A stretch of DNA of 64,000 nt from Methanoculleus chikugoensis (GTDB lineage: Archaea > Halobacteriota > Methanomicrobia > Methanomicrobiales > Methanoculleaceae), in contig NZ_AP019781.1 in NCBI RefSeq assembly GCF_019669965.1, positions 868,001 through 932,000 of the forward strand. Reading direction: 5' to 3'. The notes under the pieces are model-generated. The model had not been told where the DNA came from, did no database searches, and worked only from the letters and a program-made list of their open reading frames with translations. A program made the translations under genes and the position numbers. Shown in pieces: positions 1 to 10,019 of this stretch. Within the stretch, counting starts at the first letter, position 1. Each line of letters opens with the position of its first letter.

Positions 1-2
1 CC

Positions 3-77
3 TCTTTCGCTAAGACGGTTGAGGTAATCTTTGAGGGGGTCAAGCCCATCGACCTCTCTTCGCGTTCTCCCGCGTGA
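3..77 (+). CDS. possible 3' end of a truncated gene
   Basis: A 24-codon open stretch runs from the window edge to a TGA at 75-77 and ends in residues like KTVEVIFEGVKPIDLSS. It could be the C-terminus of a protein encoded to the left, but it is too short to recognise, and its last bases belong to a sequence repeated near 47.4 kb. It may equally be non-coding. Confidence 0.2.
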   Translation, partial: SFAKTVEVIFEGVKPIDLSSRSPA

Positions 78-215
78 GATAATGGGTAAAGATGGCACTA
101 TGCTCTCGCGCGAAGATCGCGTTGCCGCGAAGTCGGGGTGCTGCCGATCTTGTTGTAGGTCGCTATGCGAGGCTGCATGGGTCGATTGCAAGGGCTGTTA
201 TGTGCGAAGTGCTGG
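57..215 (+). repeat. dispersed repeat element, copy 1
   Basis: The 43-bp core at 136-178 matches the reverse complement of 47223-47265 at 41 of 43 positions. Similarity extends weakly on both sides, to about 215 on the right. On the left, a cttcgcgttct/cgcgtgag segment at 57-78 resembles an arm of the hairpin found beside the other copy. No gene lies inside. Confidence 0.65.
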
Positions 216-820
216 TACTGGGCGCTCTCCTTCGGGGCGGCCGCCGGGAATCCGGCACCCCCACATCGGACTTTTGGGCCACGATCGCGCTCGCCCCTAT
301 GGGTGAGGTTGTCTCCCGGGCCGATCGGGCGTTTATTCGCACCTGTGAGGGTCATTTATATATGGGCCGGAGGTGTGGGCTGCGTGGCACCTATGCTGCT
401 CCCGGATCGTTCACTTTCATCCCGCGCGGTATGGGGTTCATATACCTGAAAGGGGATGTATTCTGTAGGGTTTGCCACCCGCCCACCGGGGATGGGCAGC
501 CCCGCATACCTCCGAACTCCGATATCCGATATCGATTGCATCACCGAATACTCTTTTTTTACGGATTCGGGTGAAACCGGTCCCTTTTTTAATGCTCTGG
601 CGCATTTTTTGAGTGATCTCGGAAGTACGACGTCGTCTGCTGCGGCTGCGGTTCTGACGGGTTATTTCCTTCTCCGGGCTCCCCCGTCTGTGTATCTGGT
701 GCCTGGTTCGGTTCTTCCGCCGGGTCGCCGCCTCTGGAGCGACTCTTCCGGCGCATACGTGGGGGGTCGGGGATCGGTGGCCTCCCTCGGGTCCGGCGGG
801 GTTTTTGGGTGATGTAATTT
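78..820. other. long non-coding stretch
   Basis: About 740 bp without a convincing gene. Open frames exist on both strands but are rich in Arg, Pro, Gly and Ser, have no recognisable motif and overlap one another, as expected of chance frames in GC-rich DNA. Bases 57-215 hold a copy of an element also found at 47.2-47.5 kb. The rest up to the recombinase shows nothing I can name. Confidence 0.6.
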
Positions 821-848
821 ATTGCGGGGAATAGGCATTTACCGCAAT
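821..848. promoter_or_regulatory. dif-like site upstream of xerA
   Basis: A 28-bp sequence has the 11-6-11 layout of Xer recombination sites. The left arm is ATTGCGGGGAA, the spacer TAGGCA and the right arm TTTACCGCAAT. The reverse complement of the right arm is ATTGCGGTAAA, matching the left arm at 9 of 11 positions, with the outer 7 bp perfect. It ends 33 bp before the recombinase start. It could instead be an autoregulatory operator. Confidence 0.5.
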
Positions 849-881
849 CTTGATATGCTCCGTTATTTAATGTATTGTACA

Positions 882-1796
882 ATGGAAAACGCCTGTTTCT
901 CGGAATGGCTGGATCGCTTCAGCAGTTACCTCCGGATGCGGAATTATTCGCCCCGGACGATCGAAAAATACCTTCAGACCATTCGGCGTTTCGCCCGATA
1001 CGCCTGGCTCCGGCAGAACTCGGACGAGGTCCCGTTCGATGAGGCCGTGTTTGAGGACGCTCCCCTGGATGCGGACGTCAACGTCTCTGCGGCCCTCGTC
1101 ACCGATTTCTTCTCGTATCTTACGGAGAAGCAGGACTACAAGCCCAAGACTCTCCACCGGATGATCTCGACGCTCTCCTCGTTTTACAAGTATCTCTACG
1201 TGCAGGGGGCCGTTGTCGCCGACCCGATGCTCGGGGTGGAGCGGCCCCGGATCAAGAATCAGGAGTTGAAATACCTCAAACACAGTCAGGTGATCCGCCT
1301 GATCAACACCATCGAGAGCGAGCGCGACCGGCTGATCGTCCGCCTGATCTACGCAACAGGTGTCCGTGTTTCGGAACTCTGCGCGATGTGCGTCGAAGAT
1401 ATCGACTTTGAGGAGCAGACGATACGAGTTAAGGGGAAAGGCGATAAGATAAGGACGGTATTCGTCGACGACGAGACGCTTGAAGAGATCAACCGGTTTA
1501 TCGGCAACAAGATCGAGGGGCCGCTCTTTGTGGGTCAGCAGGGCAATCATATCTCCCCGCGGACCGTCCAGCACCTCTTCAAGGAAAACGCTCCATCCGG
1601 GATTACGCCGCATAAAATCCGCCATTCTTACGCGAGCGAGCTCTATCGGCGGTCAAAGAACCTCCGTGTCGTGCAGGAGAATCTGGGGCACTCCTCCATC
1701 AAGACGACCGAGATCTACCTGCATACCGATATCGACGAGCGTAAACGCGTCTATCAGCAGTATTTCCCGCTCTCGAACGGAAAAAAGGAGGAGTGA
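882..1796 (+). CDS. xerA: XerA-like tyrosine recombinase
   Basis: A 304-residue tyrosine recombinase of the XerC/D/XerA type, the size of archaeal XerA proteins that resolve chromosome dimers at dif. It has an N-terminal SAM-like core-binding domain (about 1-110) and a C-terminal catalytic domain. The catalytic set is visible: Arg162 in TGVRVSEL, a Lys near 184-186, His244 and Arg247 in PHKIRH, His270 in LGHSS and the nucleophile Tyr279 in TTEIYLH. I chose the ATG at 882 because earlier in-frame starts would place the dif-like palindrome (821-848) inside the gene. It could also be the integrase of a decayed element, since repeats lie upstream, but its length and the adjacent 11-6-11 site favour a housekeeping role. 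Confidence 0.88.
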   Translation: MENACFSEWLDRFSSYLRMRNYSPRTIEKYLQTIRRFARYAWLRQNSDEVPFDEAVFEDAPLDADVNVSAALVTDFFSYLTEKQDYKPKTLHRMISTLSSFYKYLYVQGAVVADPMLGVERPRIKNQELKYLKHSQVIRLINTIESERDRLIVRLIYATGVRVSELCAMCVEDIDFEEQTIRVKGKGDKIRTVFVDDETLEEINRFIGNKIEGPLFVGQQGNHISPRTVQHLFKENAPSGITPHKIRHSYASELYRRSKNLRVVQENLGHSSIKTTEIYLHTDIDERKRVYQQYFPLSNGKKEE

Positions 1797-1982
1797 TCCG
1801 GCCCGGCGGACGATCCAAATAAACTGTATGATGCTATACGGGTGGCGGCCGACGTGGCACTCCATGGCGCAGGCGTGCGGGGGTATCCGCGGAGAACCTC
1901 CCCGTCTCTCCCGAAAGGGCACTCCCCTCCTTTCCCCCTCTCCCGGCAACGCTCAAATTACTGAAGCGCCTACCCTACTCAC

Positions 1983-2918
1983 ATGCGCTACATCGTCACG
2001 GGCGGGGCGGGGTTCATCGGATCCAATCTCGCAGAGGAACTGGCACGCGGGGGTCACGATCTCGTCATCGTCGACGACCTCTCCGCCGGACGGCGGGAGA
2101 ATATCGCTCATCTCCTGGCTCGTCCCCGGGTGACGTTCATCGAGGGGAGCGTCACCGATCTTCCCCTGCTCGTCGACGCCTGCGCCGGGGCGGACGGTAT
2201 CTTCCACCAGGCGGCCGTCGCTTCTGTTCCCCGGTCTGTGGCAAACCCCCTGGAGACGAACGAAGTGAACGTGGCCGGAACCCTGAACGTCCTCTGGGCG
2301 GCAAAAGAGTGCGGCGTCCCGACGGTCGTGGCGGCATCCACCTCGGCGATCTACGGCGACGATCCGGTCTTCCCCAAACACGAGACGATGGCGCCGGGGC
2401 CGCTCTCCCCCTATGCAGTCTCGAAACTCGCAGGCGAATACTACGGGAGCGTTTTCGCCGACCTCTACGGTGTCCGGACGGTATTCTTGCGCTACTTCAA
2501 TGTCTTCGGCCCCCGGCAGGACCCGAACTCCGAGTATGCGGCGGTTATCCCGAAGTTCATCACCCGCCTGCTCGAGGATAAGTCGCCAATCATCTACGGC
2601 GATGGGGAGCAGACCCGCGACTTCATCTCTGTCGCCGACGTGGCGCGGGCGAACATCCTGGCGATGGAGAGCGATGCCTCCGGTGTCTTCAACATCGCCG
2701 GCGGCAGCCGGATCAGCCTGAACCACCTTGCGTCCATGCTCGCGGAGATCACCGGCATACACCGCCGGCCGATATACGAACCGCCGCGGGCGGGGGACGT
2801 GCGCGACTCCCTCGCCGACATATCCAGTGCGGGGGATGCCTTCGGGTTCTCTCCACGCTCCACGCTTGAAGCGGGGCTCCGCGAAACCGTGGCGTGGTTC
2901 AGGGACGCTGATCGGTAA
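1983..2918 (+). CDS. NAD-dependent UDP-sugar 4-epimerase
   Basis: A 311-residue extended short-chain dehydrogenase of the GalE/WbpP group, expected to interconvert UDP-sugars such as UDP-glucose and UDP-galactose or their N-acetyl forms. The Rossmann motif TGGAGFIGS is at residues 6-14, the catalytic Tyr144-x3-Lys148 lies in YAVSKLAGE, and ASTSAIYG near 118-124 supplies the catalytic Ser/Thr. The length is normal. The mannose-1-phosphate guanylyltransferase 0.8 kb downstream suggests a shared role in supplying nucleotide sugars for surface glycans or protein glycosylation. The exact sugar cannot be read from the sequence. Confidence 0.9.
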   Translation: MRYIVTGGAGFIGSNLAEELARGGHDLVIVDDLSAGRRENIAHLLARPRVTFIEGSVTDLPLLVDACAGADGIFHQAAVASVPRSVANPLETNEVNVAGTLNVLWAAKECGVPTVVAASTSAIYGDDPVFPKHETMAPGPLSPYAVSKLAGEYYGSVFADLYGVRTVFLRYFNVFGPRQDPNSEYAAVIPKFITRLLEDKSPIIYGDGEQTRDFISVADVARANILAMESDASGVFNIAGGSRISLNHLASMLAEITGIHRRPIYEPPRAGDVRDSLADISSAGDAFGFSPRSTLEAGLRETVAWFRDADR

Positions 2919-2986
2919 CCGCTCCTGTGAGAACCCGTCGGTCGATCCGGGGTCGCTACGCTCCCGGGCACGGGAGGTGCAGGAAC

Positions 2987-2995
2987 CTATATATT
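2987..2995 (+). promoter_or_regulatory. TATA box of the TPR gene
   Basis: CTATATATT is centred about 40 bp before the ATG at 3031, which would put transcription start near 3017 with a very short leader. A purine-rich stretch with GAGGTG lies just before the ATG. Confidence 0.6.
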
Positions 2996-3030
2996 GTTAC
3001 TCCACAGTAAAGGGGGCGAGGTGAAGACGT

Positions 3031-3474
3031 ATGCCCCAATTGGTTACACCGGAGACGCCCCGTAAGGGCAATGGCAGAGATACGTCACGGGCGTACAGCC
3101 ACGTCGCCACGGAGGGTCCGCATGACCCGGCCGCCCTGAACAACCGGGGTGTGGCGCTTGAGAGGCAGGGACGCTACGAAGAAGCGCTCGCTGCATTCAG
3201 TGCGGCGATACTCTGCGACAACGATGATGTCTATGCCTGGAACAACCGGGCGGTGATCCTCGCCCGGCTCGATCGCCCCCAGGAAGCGGCCCTTGCGTGC
3301 AGGCAGGCGCTCACGATCGACCGGTCGTGCATCTTTGCTCTGGTGACGTACGGCATGGTACTCGGCAGGCTCGGGAACTACCATGAGGCCGAGAATGTTC
3401 TTGCGGTGGCCGAAGACCTCGATCCGCAGGCCCGGGCGCTTTACCCGGGGGACTCGACGATGACCCGGGCCTGA
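3031..3474 (+). CDS. tetratricopeptide repeat protein
   Basis: A 147-residue soluble protein made largely of three tetratricopeptide units (about residues 35-137). Each has the pattern NNRGVAL..G+YEEAL..F..A, with matching Ala, Gly and Pro positions. There is no signal peptide and no catalytic domain, so it probably works as a small protein-interaction scaffold. The first 30 residues are polar and probably disordered. It sits alone on its transcript, with its own TATA box. The partner cannot be inferred from the neighbours. Confidence 0.82.
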   Translation: MPQLVTPETPRKGNGRDTSRAYSHVATEGPHDPAALNNRGVALERQGRYEEALAAFSAAILCDNDDVYAWNNRAVILARLDRPQEAALACRQALTIDRSCIFALVTYGMVLGRLGNYHEAENVLAVAEDLDPQARALYPGDSTMTRA

Positions 3475-3674
3475 CCGGGTCAGGATCACTCTTTTTCCCG
3501 GGGGATATCGGGCCGATACACTGTCGGGTGCGATACGGTTCGCCTTACTGCGCCCTATCGCCCGGCCGCATCGTGAGAGCGCCGGGTTCGCCCGAACTCC
3601 CGGAGAACCTTACGTTTTTATCCTCCCTGCCGCATAGAGTACATAATCGAGTGCCTCCGGCACGGAGTCATCCC

Positions 3675-5027
3675 ATGAAGACGCTCATACTTGCAGGGGG
3701 GAGCGGCACCCGCCTCTTCCCGCTCTCAAGGGAACACTACCCGAAACAGTTCATCCCTCTCGTCGACGACGAGTCTCTCTTCCAGAAGACCGTGAAGAGG
3801 GCGCTCCTCTTCTCTTCGCCGCAGGAGATCGCCATCGTCACGAACACCGATCACCGGTTCCTGGTCAGAGACCAGCTCGCCGCCATCGGGTGCGACTGCC
3901 GCGTTCTCGTGGAGCCGGTAGGCAAGAACACCCTGCCGGCGATCTACTACGGCGCTCGCGAGATCACCCGGGATGACGGGCCGGATACGGTCGCGGTTCT
4001 CCCCTCGGATCACCTGATCACCGCGGCCGGGCAGTTCCGCGACGCATTCCGCCGGGCGGAGCGGCTTACTAAGGACTACCTGGTTGTCTTCGGGGTGCGG
4101 CCGACCTCGCCCCACACCGGATACGGCTATATCCGGCCCGGCGAGCCTCTCGGCGACGGCTCGCTCGTGGACGCCTTCGTCGAAAAGCCCGATATCGAGA
4201 CCGCCGGGCACTACGTCGCCGACGGTTACCTCTGGAACTCCGGCATGTTCTGTTTCGATGCCGGCCTCTTCCTCGCCGAGTGCGAGGCGTGTGCACCGGA
4301 GGTGGCCCGGGCGTTCGAGCAGCCCATTCAGGAGGCGTACGGCGCAACCCCCGCTCTCTCCATCGACTACGGGATCATGGAGAAGACCCGGCGGGCGGCG
4401 GTCGTGCCGCTTGAATGCGACTGGAGCGACGTGGGGAATTTCGACGCACTTTACGCTGCTCTCCAGAAGAACGGGAGCGGTAACGCAGTCAGGGGCGAGC
4501 ATATCGGGATCGACTCCTCCGAGAACCTGATCATCGCCGACCGCCTGGTCGCCACCGTCGGGGTCCGCGACCTTGCCATCGTGGAGACGAAGGACGCGAT
4601 CCTGGTTGCCGCCCGGGACGAGGCCCAGCGGGTGGGCGAGATTGCAAAAGCCCTCCGTGAGAAGGGGGATTCGCGTGCTCTCTTCCACACGCAGGTCCAC
4701 CGCCCCTGGGGCTCCTACACGAACCTTGAGGAGGGGCAGTCATACAAGATCAAGCGGGTCACCGTCCCCCCGAAACGGCGGCTGTCGCTGCAGATGCACC
4801 ACCACCGCTCCGAACACTGGGTGGTCGTCACCGGGTGCGCCGAGGTGACGATCGGCGATGCGACCTACCTCCTCCGGAACGGCGAGTCCACGTTCGTCCC
4901 TGCGGGAACGGTTCACCGGCTCGCGAACCCCGGTCTCCTGCCGCTCGAACTGATTGAGGTCCAGATCGGGGAGTACACCGGCGAGGACGACATCGTCAGG
5001 TTCGAGGACGACTTCGATCGGACGTGA
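3675..5027 (+). CDS. manC: mannose-1-phosphate guanylyltransferase / mannose-6-phosphate isomerase
   Basis: A 450-residue type II bifunctional enzyme that makes GDP-mannose from mannose-1-phosphate and GTP, and may also isomerise fructose-6-phosphate and mannose-6-phosphate. The nucleotidyltransferase signature GGSGTRLFPLSREHYPKQF stands at the N-terminus. The C-terminal 110 residues form a cupin-type isomerase domain, starting near HRPWGSY and including QMHHHRSEHW with the metal-binding His cluster. The ATG at 3675 is chosen because the nucleotidyltransferase fold begins immediately after it; a longer in-frame reading to 3528 adds only low-complexity residues. It probably feeds glycan synthesis together with the upstream epimerase. 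Confidence 0.92.
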   Translation: MKTLILAGGSGTRLFPLSREHYPKQFIPLVDDESLFQKTVKRALLFSSPQEIAIVTNTDHRFLVRDQLAAIGCDCRVLVEPVGKNTLPAIYYGAREITRDDGPDTVAVLPSDHLITAAGQFRDAFRRAERLTKDYLVVFGVRPTSPHTGYGYIRPGEPLGDGSLVDAFVEKPDIETAGHYVADGYLWNSGMFCFDAGLFLAECEACAPEVARAFEQPIQEAYGATPALSIDYGIMEKTRRAAVVPLECDWSDVGNFDALYAALQKNGSGNAVRGEHIGIDSSENLIIADRLVATVGVRDLAIVETKDAILVAARDEAQRVGEIAKALREKGDSRALFHTQVHRPWGSYTNLEEGQSYKIKRVTVPPKRRLSLQMHHHRSEHWVVVTGCAEVTIGDATYLLRNGESTFVPAGTVHRLANPGLLPLELIEVQIGEYTGEDDIVRFEDDFDRT

Positions 5028-5152
5028 GTAGCCCCGGCTGGCCTCCCCTCCTCACCCCTTCTGCCCGCGAGCAAACCGATATAATCCCGCGGTACATAAA
5101 ATATAGGAGCCGATGCCTGCTGTATCGGCGGTTCGTGTTCGTTTCTCTCGGC

Positions 5153-5225
5153 ACCCCCGTAGTGTAGTGGTCAATCATGCAGGACTTTGGATCCGGCGAC
5201 GGCGGTTCGAATCCGCCCGGGGGTA
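5153..5225 (+). tRNA. tRNA-Gln (anticodon UUG)
   Basis: A complete cloverleaf. The 7-bp acceptor stem is ACCCCCG with CGGGGGT, the T-arm is GGCGG-TTCGAAT-CCGCC, and the D-arm holds AGTGGTCAA. The anticodon loop CTTTGGA gives anticodon TTG (UUG, Gln). The anticodon stem has one A-G mismatch. The discriminator base is A, CCA is not encoded and there is no intron. In archaea this tRNA is normally charged through Glu-tRNA(Gln) and GatDE, not by the GatCAB found in this window. Confidence 0.95.
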
Positions 5226-5527
5226 TGAAAACTTCATGTTTACTACCCGAGGCATAGTTTTTAAGAATGGCACGAGATTGGAGAGCAATTCGAACGGTGC
5301 ACCATATCTACCGATTCCCTTATTGCGGCATTATCGGGGAGGGTGCCGGCGAGTTTGATTGATGAGGGAATCCGCTATCGGATGGACCTTCTCAAATCCC
5401 GGATGAAGTTAGAGCCTGCTGCCGACAGACACCTCGGATTCGGATCATGGGGTGTGTGTATCCTAAGGGAAAATCTGGAGAGTGACACGGGATAACCTTT
5501 ATTCCCCATACTCGCCTATAGTGGACT
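5226..5527. other. gap between tRNA-Gln and toxin-antitoxin pair
   Basis: About 300 bp. It holds only two short open frames (about 5267-5362 and 5355-5495) without recognisable features. A possible TATA element (cctttatt, near 5495) stands shortly before the antitoxin start at 5528. Nothing else is seen. Confidence 0.5.
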
Positions 5528-5755
5528 ATGGTAACGACGATCCAACTCCAACCCGAGACCAAGTCTCGCCTGGATGATATGAAACTCCACCCACGAGAAA
5601 CCTACGACGAGACGCTGAACCGTCTCCTGGACATGGCGTATGATCCGGAACCGCTTTCCGAAGAGTCCATGAAGAAAATTGAAGAAGCCTTTGAAGACAT
5701 TCGGGCCGGCAGAGTTCGTCCCTTCGAGGAGTATGTCCGGGAACAGGACCTATGA
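5528..5755 (+). CDS. RelB/VapB-like antitoxin
   Basis: A 75-residue acidic protein. Its first half (MVTTIQLQPETKSRLDDMK... YDETLNRLLDMA) has the strand plus two-helix pattern of ribbon-helix-helix DNA-binding antitoxins. The second half is a charged helix that would wrap the toxin. It overlaps the toxin gene by 4 bp (ATGA), so the two are translated together. As in other such modules it should repress its own promoter. Family assignment rests on size, pattern and context. Confidence 0.8.
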   Translation: MVTTIQLQPETKSRLDDMKLHPRETYDETLNRLLDMAYDPEPLSEESMKKIEEAFEDIRAGRVRPFEEYVREQDL

Positions 5756-6024
5756 TATGGCGACTGCTCATCACGGCGGGTGCCGAGCGGGACCTCAATA
5801 AAATCCCCGAGCCTGATCGCAAACAAATTAAGGATGAACTCTATGCTCTGGCAGATGAACCGCACCCCAAATCTTACGTTAAAAAGATGAAGGGGCACTC
5901 ACGCAGCCCCCTGTACTCTTTTCGTGTTGGGCAGTATCGAGCGATCCTCACCATCGAGGGCAATACAATGATAATCACCCTGGTCGAGGTCGGAAACCGG
6001 AGTAAAGTCTATCGGAAATATTGA
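5752..6024 (+). CDS. RelE/ParE-family toxin
   Basis: A 90-residue basic protein of the RelE/ParE fold. It starts with a strand (MIWRLLITAGAERDLNKI), followed by two helices and the characteristic end YSFRVGQYRAILTIE...ITLVEVGNRSKVYRKY. RelE members cleave mRNA on the ribosome; the Arg in RVGQYRAI and the terminal Lys/Arg/Tyr residues sit where the family has its functional residues. It lies downstream of and overlaps its antitoxin by 4 bp. The neighbouring tRNA gene is a common landing place for such modules. Confidence 0.85.
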   Translation: MIWRLLITAGAERDLNKIPEPDRKQIKDELYALADEPHPKSYVKKMKGHSRSPLYSFRVGQYRAILTIEGNTMIITLVEVGNRSKVYRKY

Positions 6025-6222
6025 ATCTGCCTACCTAAGGTCGTGAACTGGGATGATCTGCGCGGTATGCCTGGGATATTGAACTTAAAGTTCTGATATT
6101 GCCCGGGGGTACTGCATTCATCCGGCCTTCACATTGCCGCACGTGAGTATTTTGCAGCCACTCTCATCTTGTTCGGCGGCGAAACCGGAAGGGACTTTTT
6201 GGCGTACGGCGAGCATACGAGA

Positions 6223-6618
6223 ATGACCCATCTCTCTCCTCTCCTGATCGCCCCCTGTGGCATAAACTGCGGGCTCTGCATCGGTTACCTGCGGGAGAAG
6301 AACAGGTGTCCGGGCTGCCGGACGGAGGATGCCGGCAGGCTGAACGCGTATTGCGCCCGGTGCGGGATCCGGCAGTGCGAAGACCGTACGGGGGAGTACT
6401 GCTACGAATGCGCCGGATATCCCTGCACGCGGCTGAAACACCTAGACAGGCGCTACACAAAATACCGGACAAGCGTGCTCGACAACCTGCGCGAGATACG
6501 GGAACAGGGAGTCACGGAGTTCGTTGAACTGGAGAAAGTTCGCTGGACCTGTCCACAGTGCGGGAATATCCTCAGCATGCACAGGGATCGCTGCCTGCAC
6601 TGCGGTCGGACGTGGTGA
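6223..6618 (+). CDS. DUF3795 Cys-rich protein
   Basis: A 131-residue protein with the DUF3795 signature: an N-terminal APCGINCGLCIGYL, then NRCPGCR, CARCGIRQC, YCYECAGYPC and a C-terminal zinc-ribbon-like CPQCG...CLHCG. The 14 or more cysteines in paired C-x2-C sets suggest bound zinc or iron-sulfur. The function of the family is unknown. I start at the ATG at 6223, three residues before the conserved core; the upstream extension has no family likeness. There are no operon partners. Confidence 0.8.
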   Translation: MTHLSPLLIAPCGINCGLCIGYLREKNRCPGCRTEDAGRLNAYCARCGIRQCEDRTGEYCYECAGYPCTRLKHLDRRYTKYRTSVLDNLREIREQGVTEFVELEKVRWTCPQCGNILSMHRDRCLHCGRTW

Positions 6619-6667
6619 GGAGGGAGCATCACCCGCACCGCCGCCGGTTCCTTTTGTGTCTCAATAG

Positions 6668-8140
<1,473 letters not shown>

Positions 8141-8275
8141 TTGCCGGGGTGGCGTCTGAGACCGTGTCATCAGGCAGAATCTCGGGTGCGGCGGAGAGAT
8201 GGTTCTGGATTGCACTGCAACTCTCCCGTGTTCCACATATTTCTTAAGGCCTCCCTCCCAGATCATGGGTAAACC

Positions 8276-9457
8276 ATGGAAAGTGCATTATCTATCGAAC
8301 TCCAGGTGAGCCTCCTCCTCTTCCTCGCGCTCGCCGGCTATCTCCTGGCATCCAGGATCAACCAGTCGGCGACGGTCGGGGCCATCCTCGTGGGGATCCT
8401 GGTCGGACCGAGCGTGCTCGGCCTGATCACCTACACGGACTTTGTCGCGGCTCTGGCCCACATGGGGGCGATCATCCTCCTCTTTGCCATCGGGTTCGAG
8501 TTCAATCTCAAGGATATCCTCACGCTTCGTAACGGCGTCATCTCGTTCTTCGGCGTGGTCGTCCCGTGGGTAGGCGGTTACGCCGTCACCATCCTCTTCG
8601 GGTTCGACTTCGCAACCGCGGTCTTCGTCGGGACGGCGCTGACCGCGACGAGCACCGCCATCACCGCGAACGTCCTCAAGGAGATCGGCATGCTCCAGAC
8701 CGAGGCAGCGAAGGCGATCATCGGCGCAGCGGTCATCGACGATATCCTCTCTTTACTCGCGCTCTCTATCACCCTGGACCTGGTGGCCGGGGGAGTCGCG
8801 ATCGGGTCATTCATCCAGACGATCGCCATAGCTCTGGCCTTTGTCGTCGTCGCCGGTACCGTCGGGGTCCTCGTTGTACGAAGACTCATCCAGCGGATGG
8901 ATGCATCCCCCCTGGCGCGGCAGTATCGCGGTTTTGTCTTCATCTTTGCCCTGATGCTGGCGTTCCTCTACGCATTGGTCGCCGATCTCATCGGTCTATC
9001 GGGGATCATCGGGGCGTTCCTCGCCGGAATTGCCTTCAGCGATGTCGAACTCCGGCAGAGCAGGAGCGTCAAACTGGGCGCCGAATACTTCGAGGTCGTC
9101 TTCGCCTCGATCTTCTTCATATCGCTTGGAGTCCTGGTCGACATCCATGCACTCACCGCTGAGATCGCTCTCTTCGTTGCGGCGCTGACCGTGGTCGCTC
9201 TCGTCACCAAGATCGTCGGGTGCGGTCTCCCTGCCCGGCTGATGGGGATGTGCCGTGAGGACTCCCTCATCGTCGGGTTCGGGATGGCGGCGCGGGGAGA
9301 GGTGACGATGATCATCGCGCTGATCGGGTTGAATGCCGGGTTCATCGACCAGGGCATCTTTGTGGCCTGTATCCTGATGAGCCTGCTGACCACCCTCATA
9401 ACCCCGATCGTCTACCGGAACTGGTTCTTCAAGGGCGCATACTGTACCCCGGAGTGA
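8276..9457 (+). CDS. Kef-type monovalent cation/proton antiporter
   Basis: A 393-residue membrane protein of the CPA2 (KefB/NapA) family with about 12 transmembrane helices and little else. Landmarks are HMGAIILLFAIGFEF (helix 3 region), the unwound-helix segment GTALTATSTAITANVL and AAVIDDILSLLAL, whose Asp pair near residues 155-158 is the ion-binding site of this family. There is no C-terminal TrkA-N/RCK domain, unlike full-length Kef channels, so it resembles the short NapA/GerN type. It should exchange Na+ or K+ for H+ across the membrane. It stands as a single gene with an AT-rich promoter near 8240. Confidence 0.88.
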   Translation: MESALSIELQVSLLLFLALAGYLLASRINQSATVGAILVGILVGPSVLGLITYTDFVAALAHMGAIILLFAIGFEFNLKDILTLRNGVISFFGVVVPWVGGYAVTILFGFDFATAVFVGTALTATSTAITANVLKEIGMLQTEAAKAIIGAAVIDDILSLLALSITLDLVAGGVAIGSFIQTIAIALAFVVVAGTVGVLVVRRLIQRMDASPLARQYRGFVFIFALMLAFLYALVADLIGLSGIIGAFLAGIAFSDVELRQSRSVKLGAEYFEVVFASIFFISLGVLVDIHALTAEIALFVAALTVVALVTKIVGCGLPARLMGMCREDSLIVGFGMAARGEVTMIIALIGLNAGFIDQGIFVACILMSLLTTLITPIVYRNWFFKGAYCTPE

Positions 9458-9519
9458 TGCGGGGGAAGATCCCCCCATCATTTTAAAAGAGACGTCTAGT
9501 CTCCCGACACGCCCGGTTC

Positions 9520-9975
9520 TCACCAGGCCTCAGGAAACGCCCTGTTGGTGTAGATGTCCTCGAGGCGCGCCTTGTGGCCCCGCTCCATCGAGGCGAGGCT
9601 CTCGAAGAGCTCGATCTGGTCGGGGTCGACGCTCAGGCCCGCGAGCTGGGTGTACATCTGCATCGCGTCGAGTTCTTTCCGGATCGCGATGACCAGGCCG
9701 TCGAGCGGTTTCAAGTCGGCCGAGAGCGGCGGGACATCGAGGGTGTCGGCGACCTTGTAGTCCCGTTTCGTGTCGAACCCCAGTTTCCCGGGCTCTTTTA
9801 AGAGAAGGGCCTCCAGGGTCTTTCGGTGTTTGCTCTCCTCCCCGGCAAGCTCGTTGAAGAGATTCTTTAAGTTCTCATCCGTGACCTTCTCCCTGACCGT
9901 GCGGTAGAAGGTGTAGGATTCGATCTCCCTCTCGATAGCGTTCGATATGATAGAACGATATTCGTCGGTGTCCAT
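9520..9975 (-). CDS. ferritin-like diiron protein (rubrerythrin family)
   Basis: A 151-residue all-helical protein with four helices bearing E(I)ES-Y-FYRTV, EESKHRK, RKELDAMQMYTQL and MERGHKARLE. These correspond to the paired Glu and ExxH ligands of a diiron site in the rubrerythrin/ferritin-like group. No rubredoxin domain follows. Such proteins reduce peroxide or store iron in anaerobes. It is transcribed alone and leftward from a TATA box at 10011-10019. The exact electron donor is not evident. Confidence 0.83.
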   Translation of the reverse strand: MDTDEYRSIISNAIEREIESYTFYRTVREKVTDENLKNLFNELAGEESKHRKTLEALLLKEPGKLGFDTKRDYKVADTLDVPPLSADLKPLDGLVIAIRKELDAMQMYTQLAGLSVDPDQIELFESLASMERGHKARLEDIYTNRAFPEAW

Positions 9976-10010
9976 GACTCATGCACCGGTGGGACAGTAG
10001 CGTTTGAGGT

Positions 10011-10019
10011 TTTTATACC
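10011..10019 (-). promoter_or_regulatory. TATA box of the ferritin-like gene
   Basis: On the minus strand GGTATAAAA is centred about 40 bp before the ATG at 9975, leaving a leader of roughly 15 nt. Confidence 0.6.

Noticed and set aside
456-812. 118-codon frame upstream of xerA
   Set aside because: Composition is Ser/Gly/Pro-rich and it overlaps an equally long frame on the other strand; no ribosome-binding site or family likeness.
882-1796. Integrase of an integrated virus or plasmid
   Set aside because: Neighbouring genes are housekeeping, no viral or plasmid genes are seen, and the protein fits XerA. Not fully excluded because of the repeats upstream.
5113-5358. 81-codon frame over tRNA-Gln
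   Set aside because: It simply reads through the tRNA gene.
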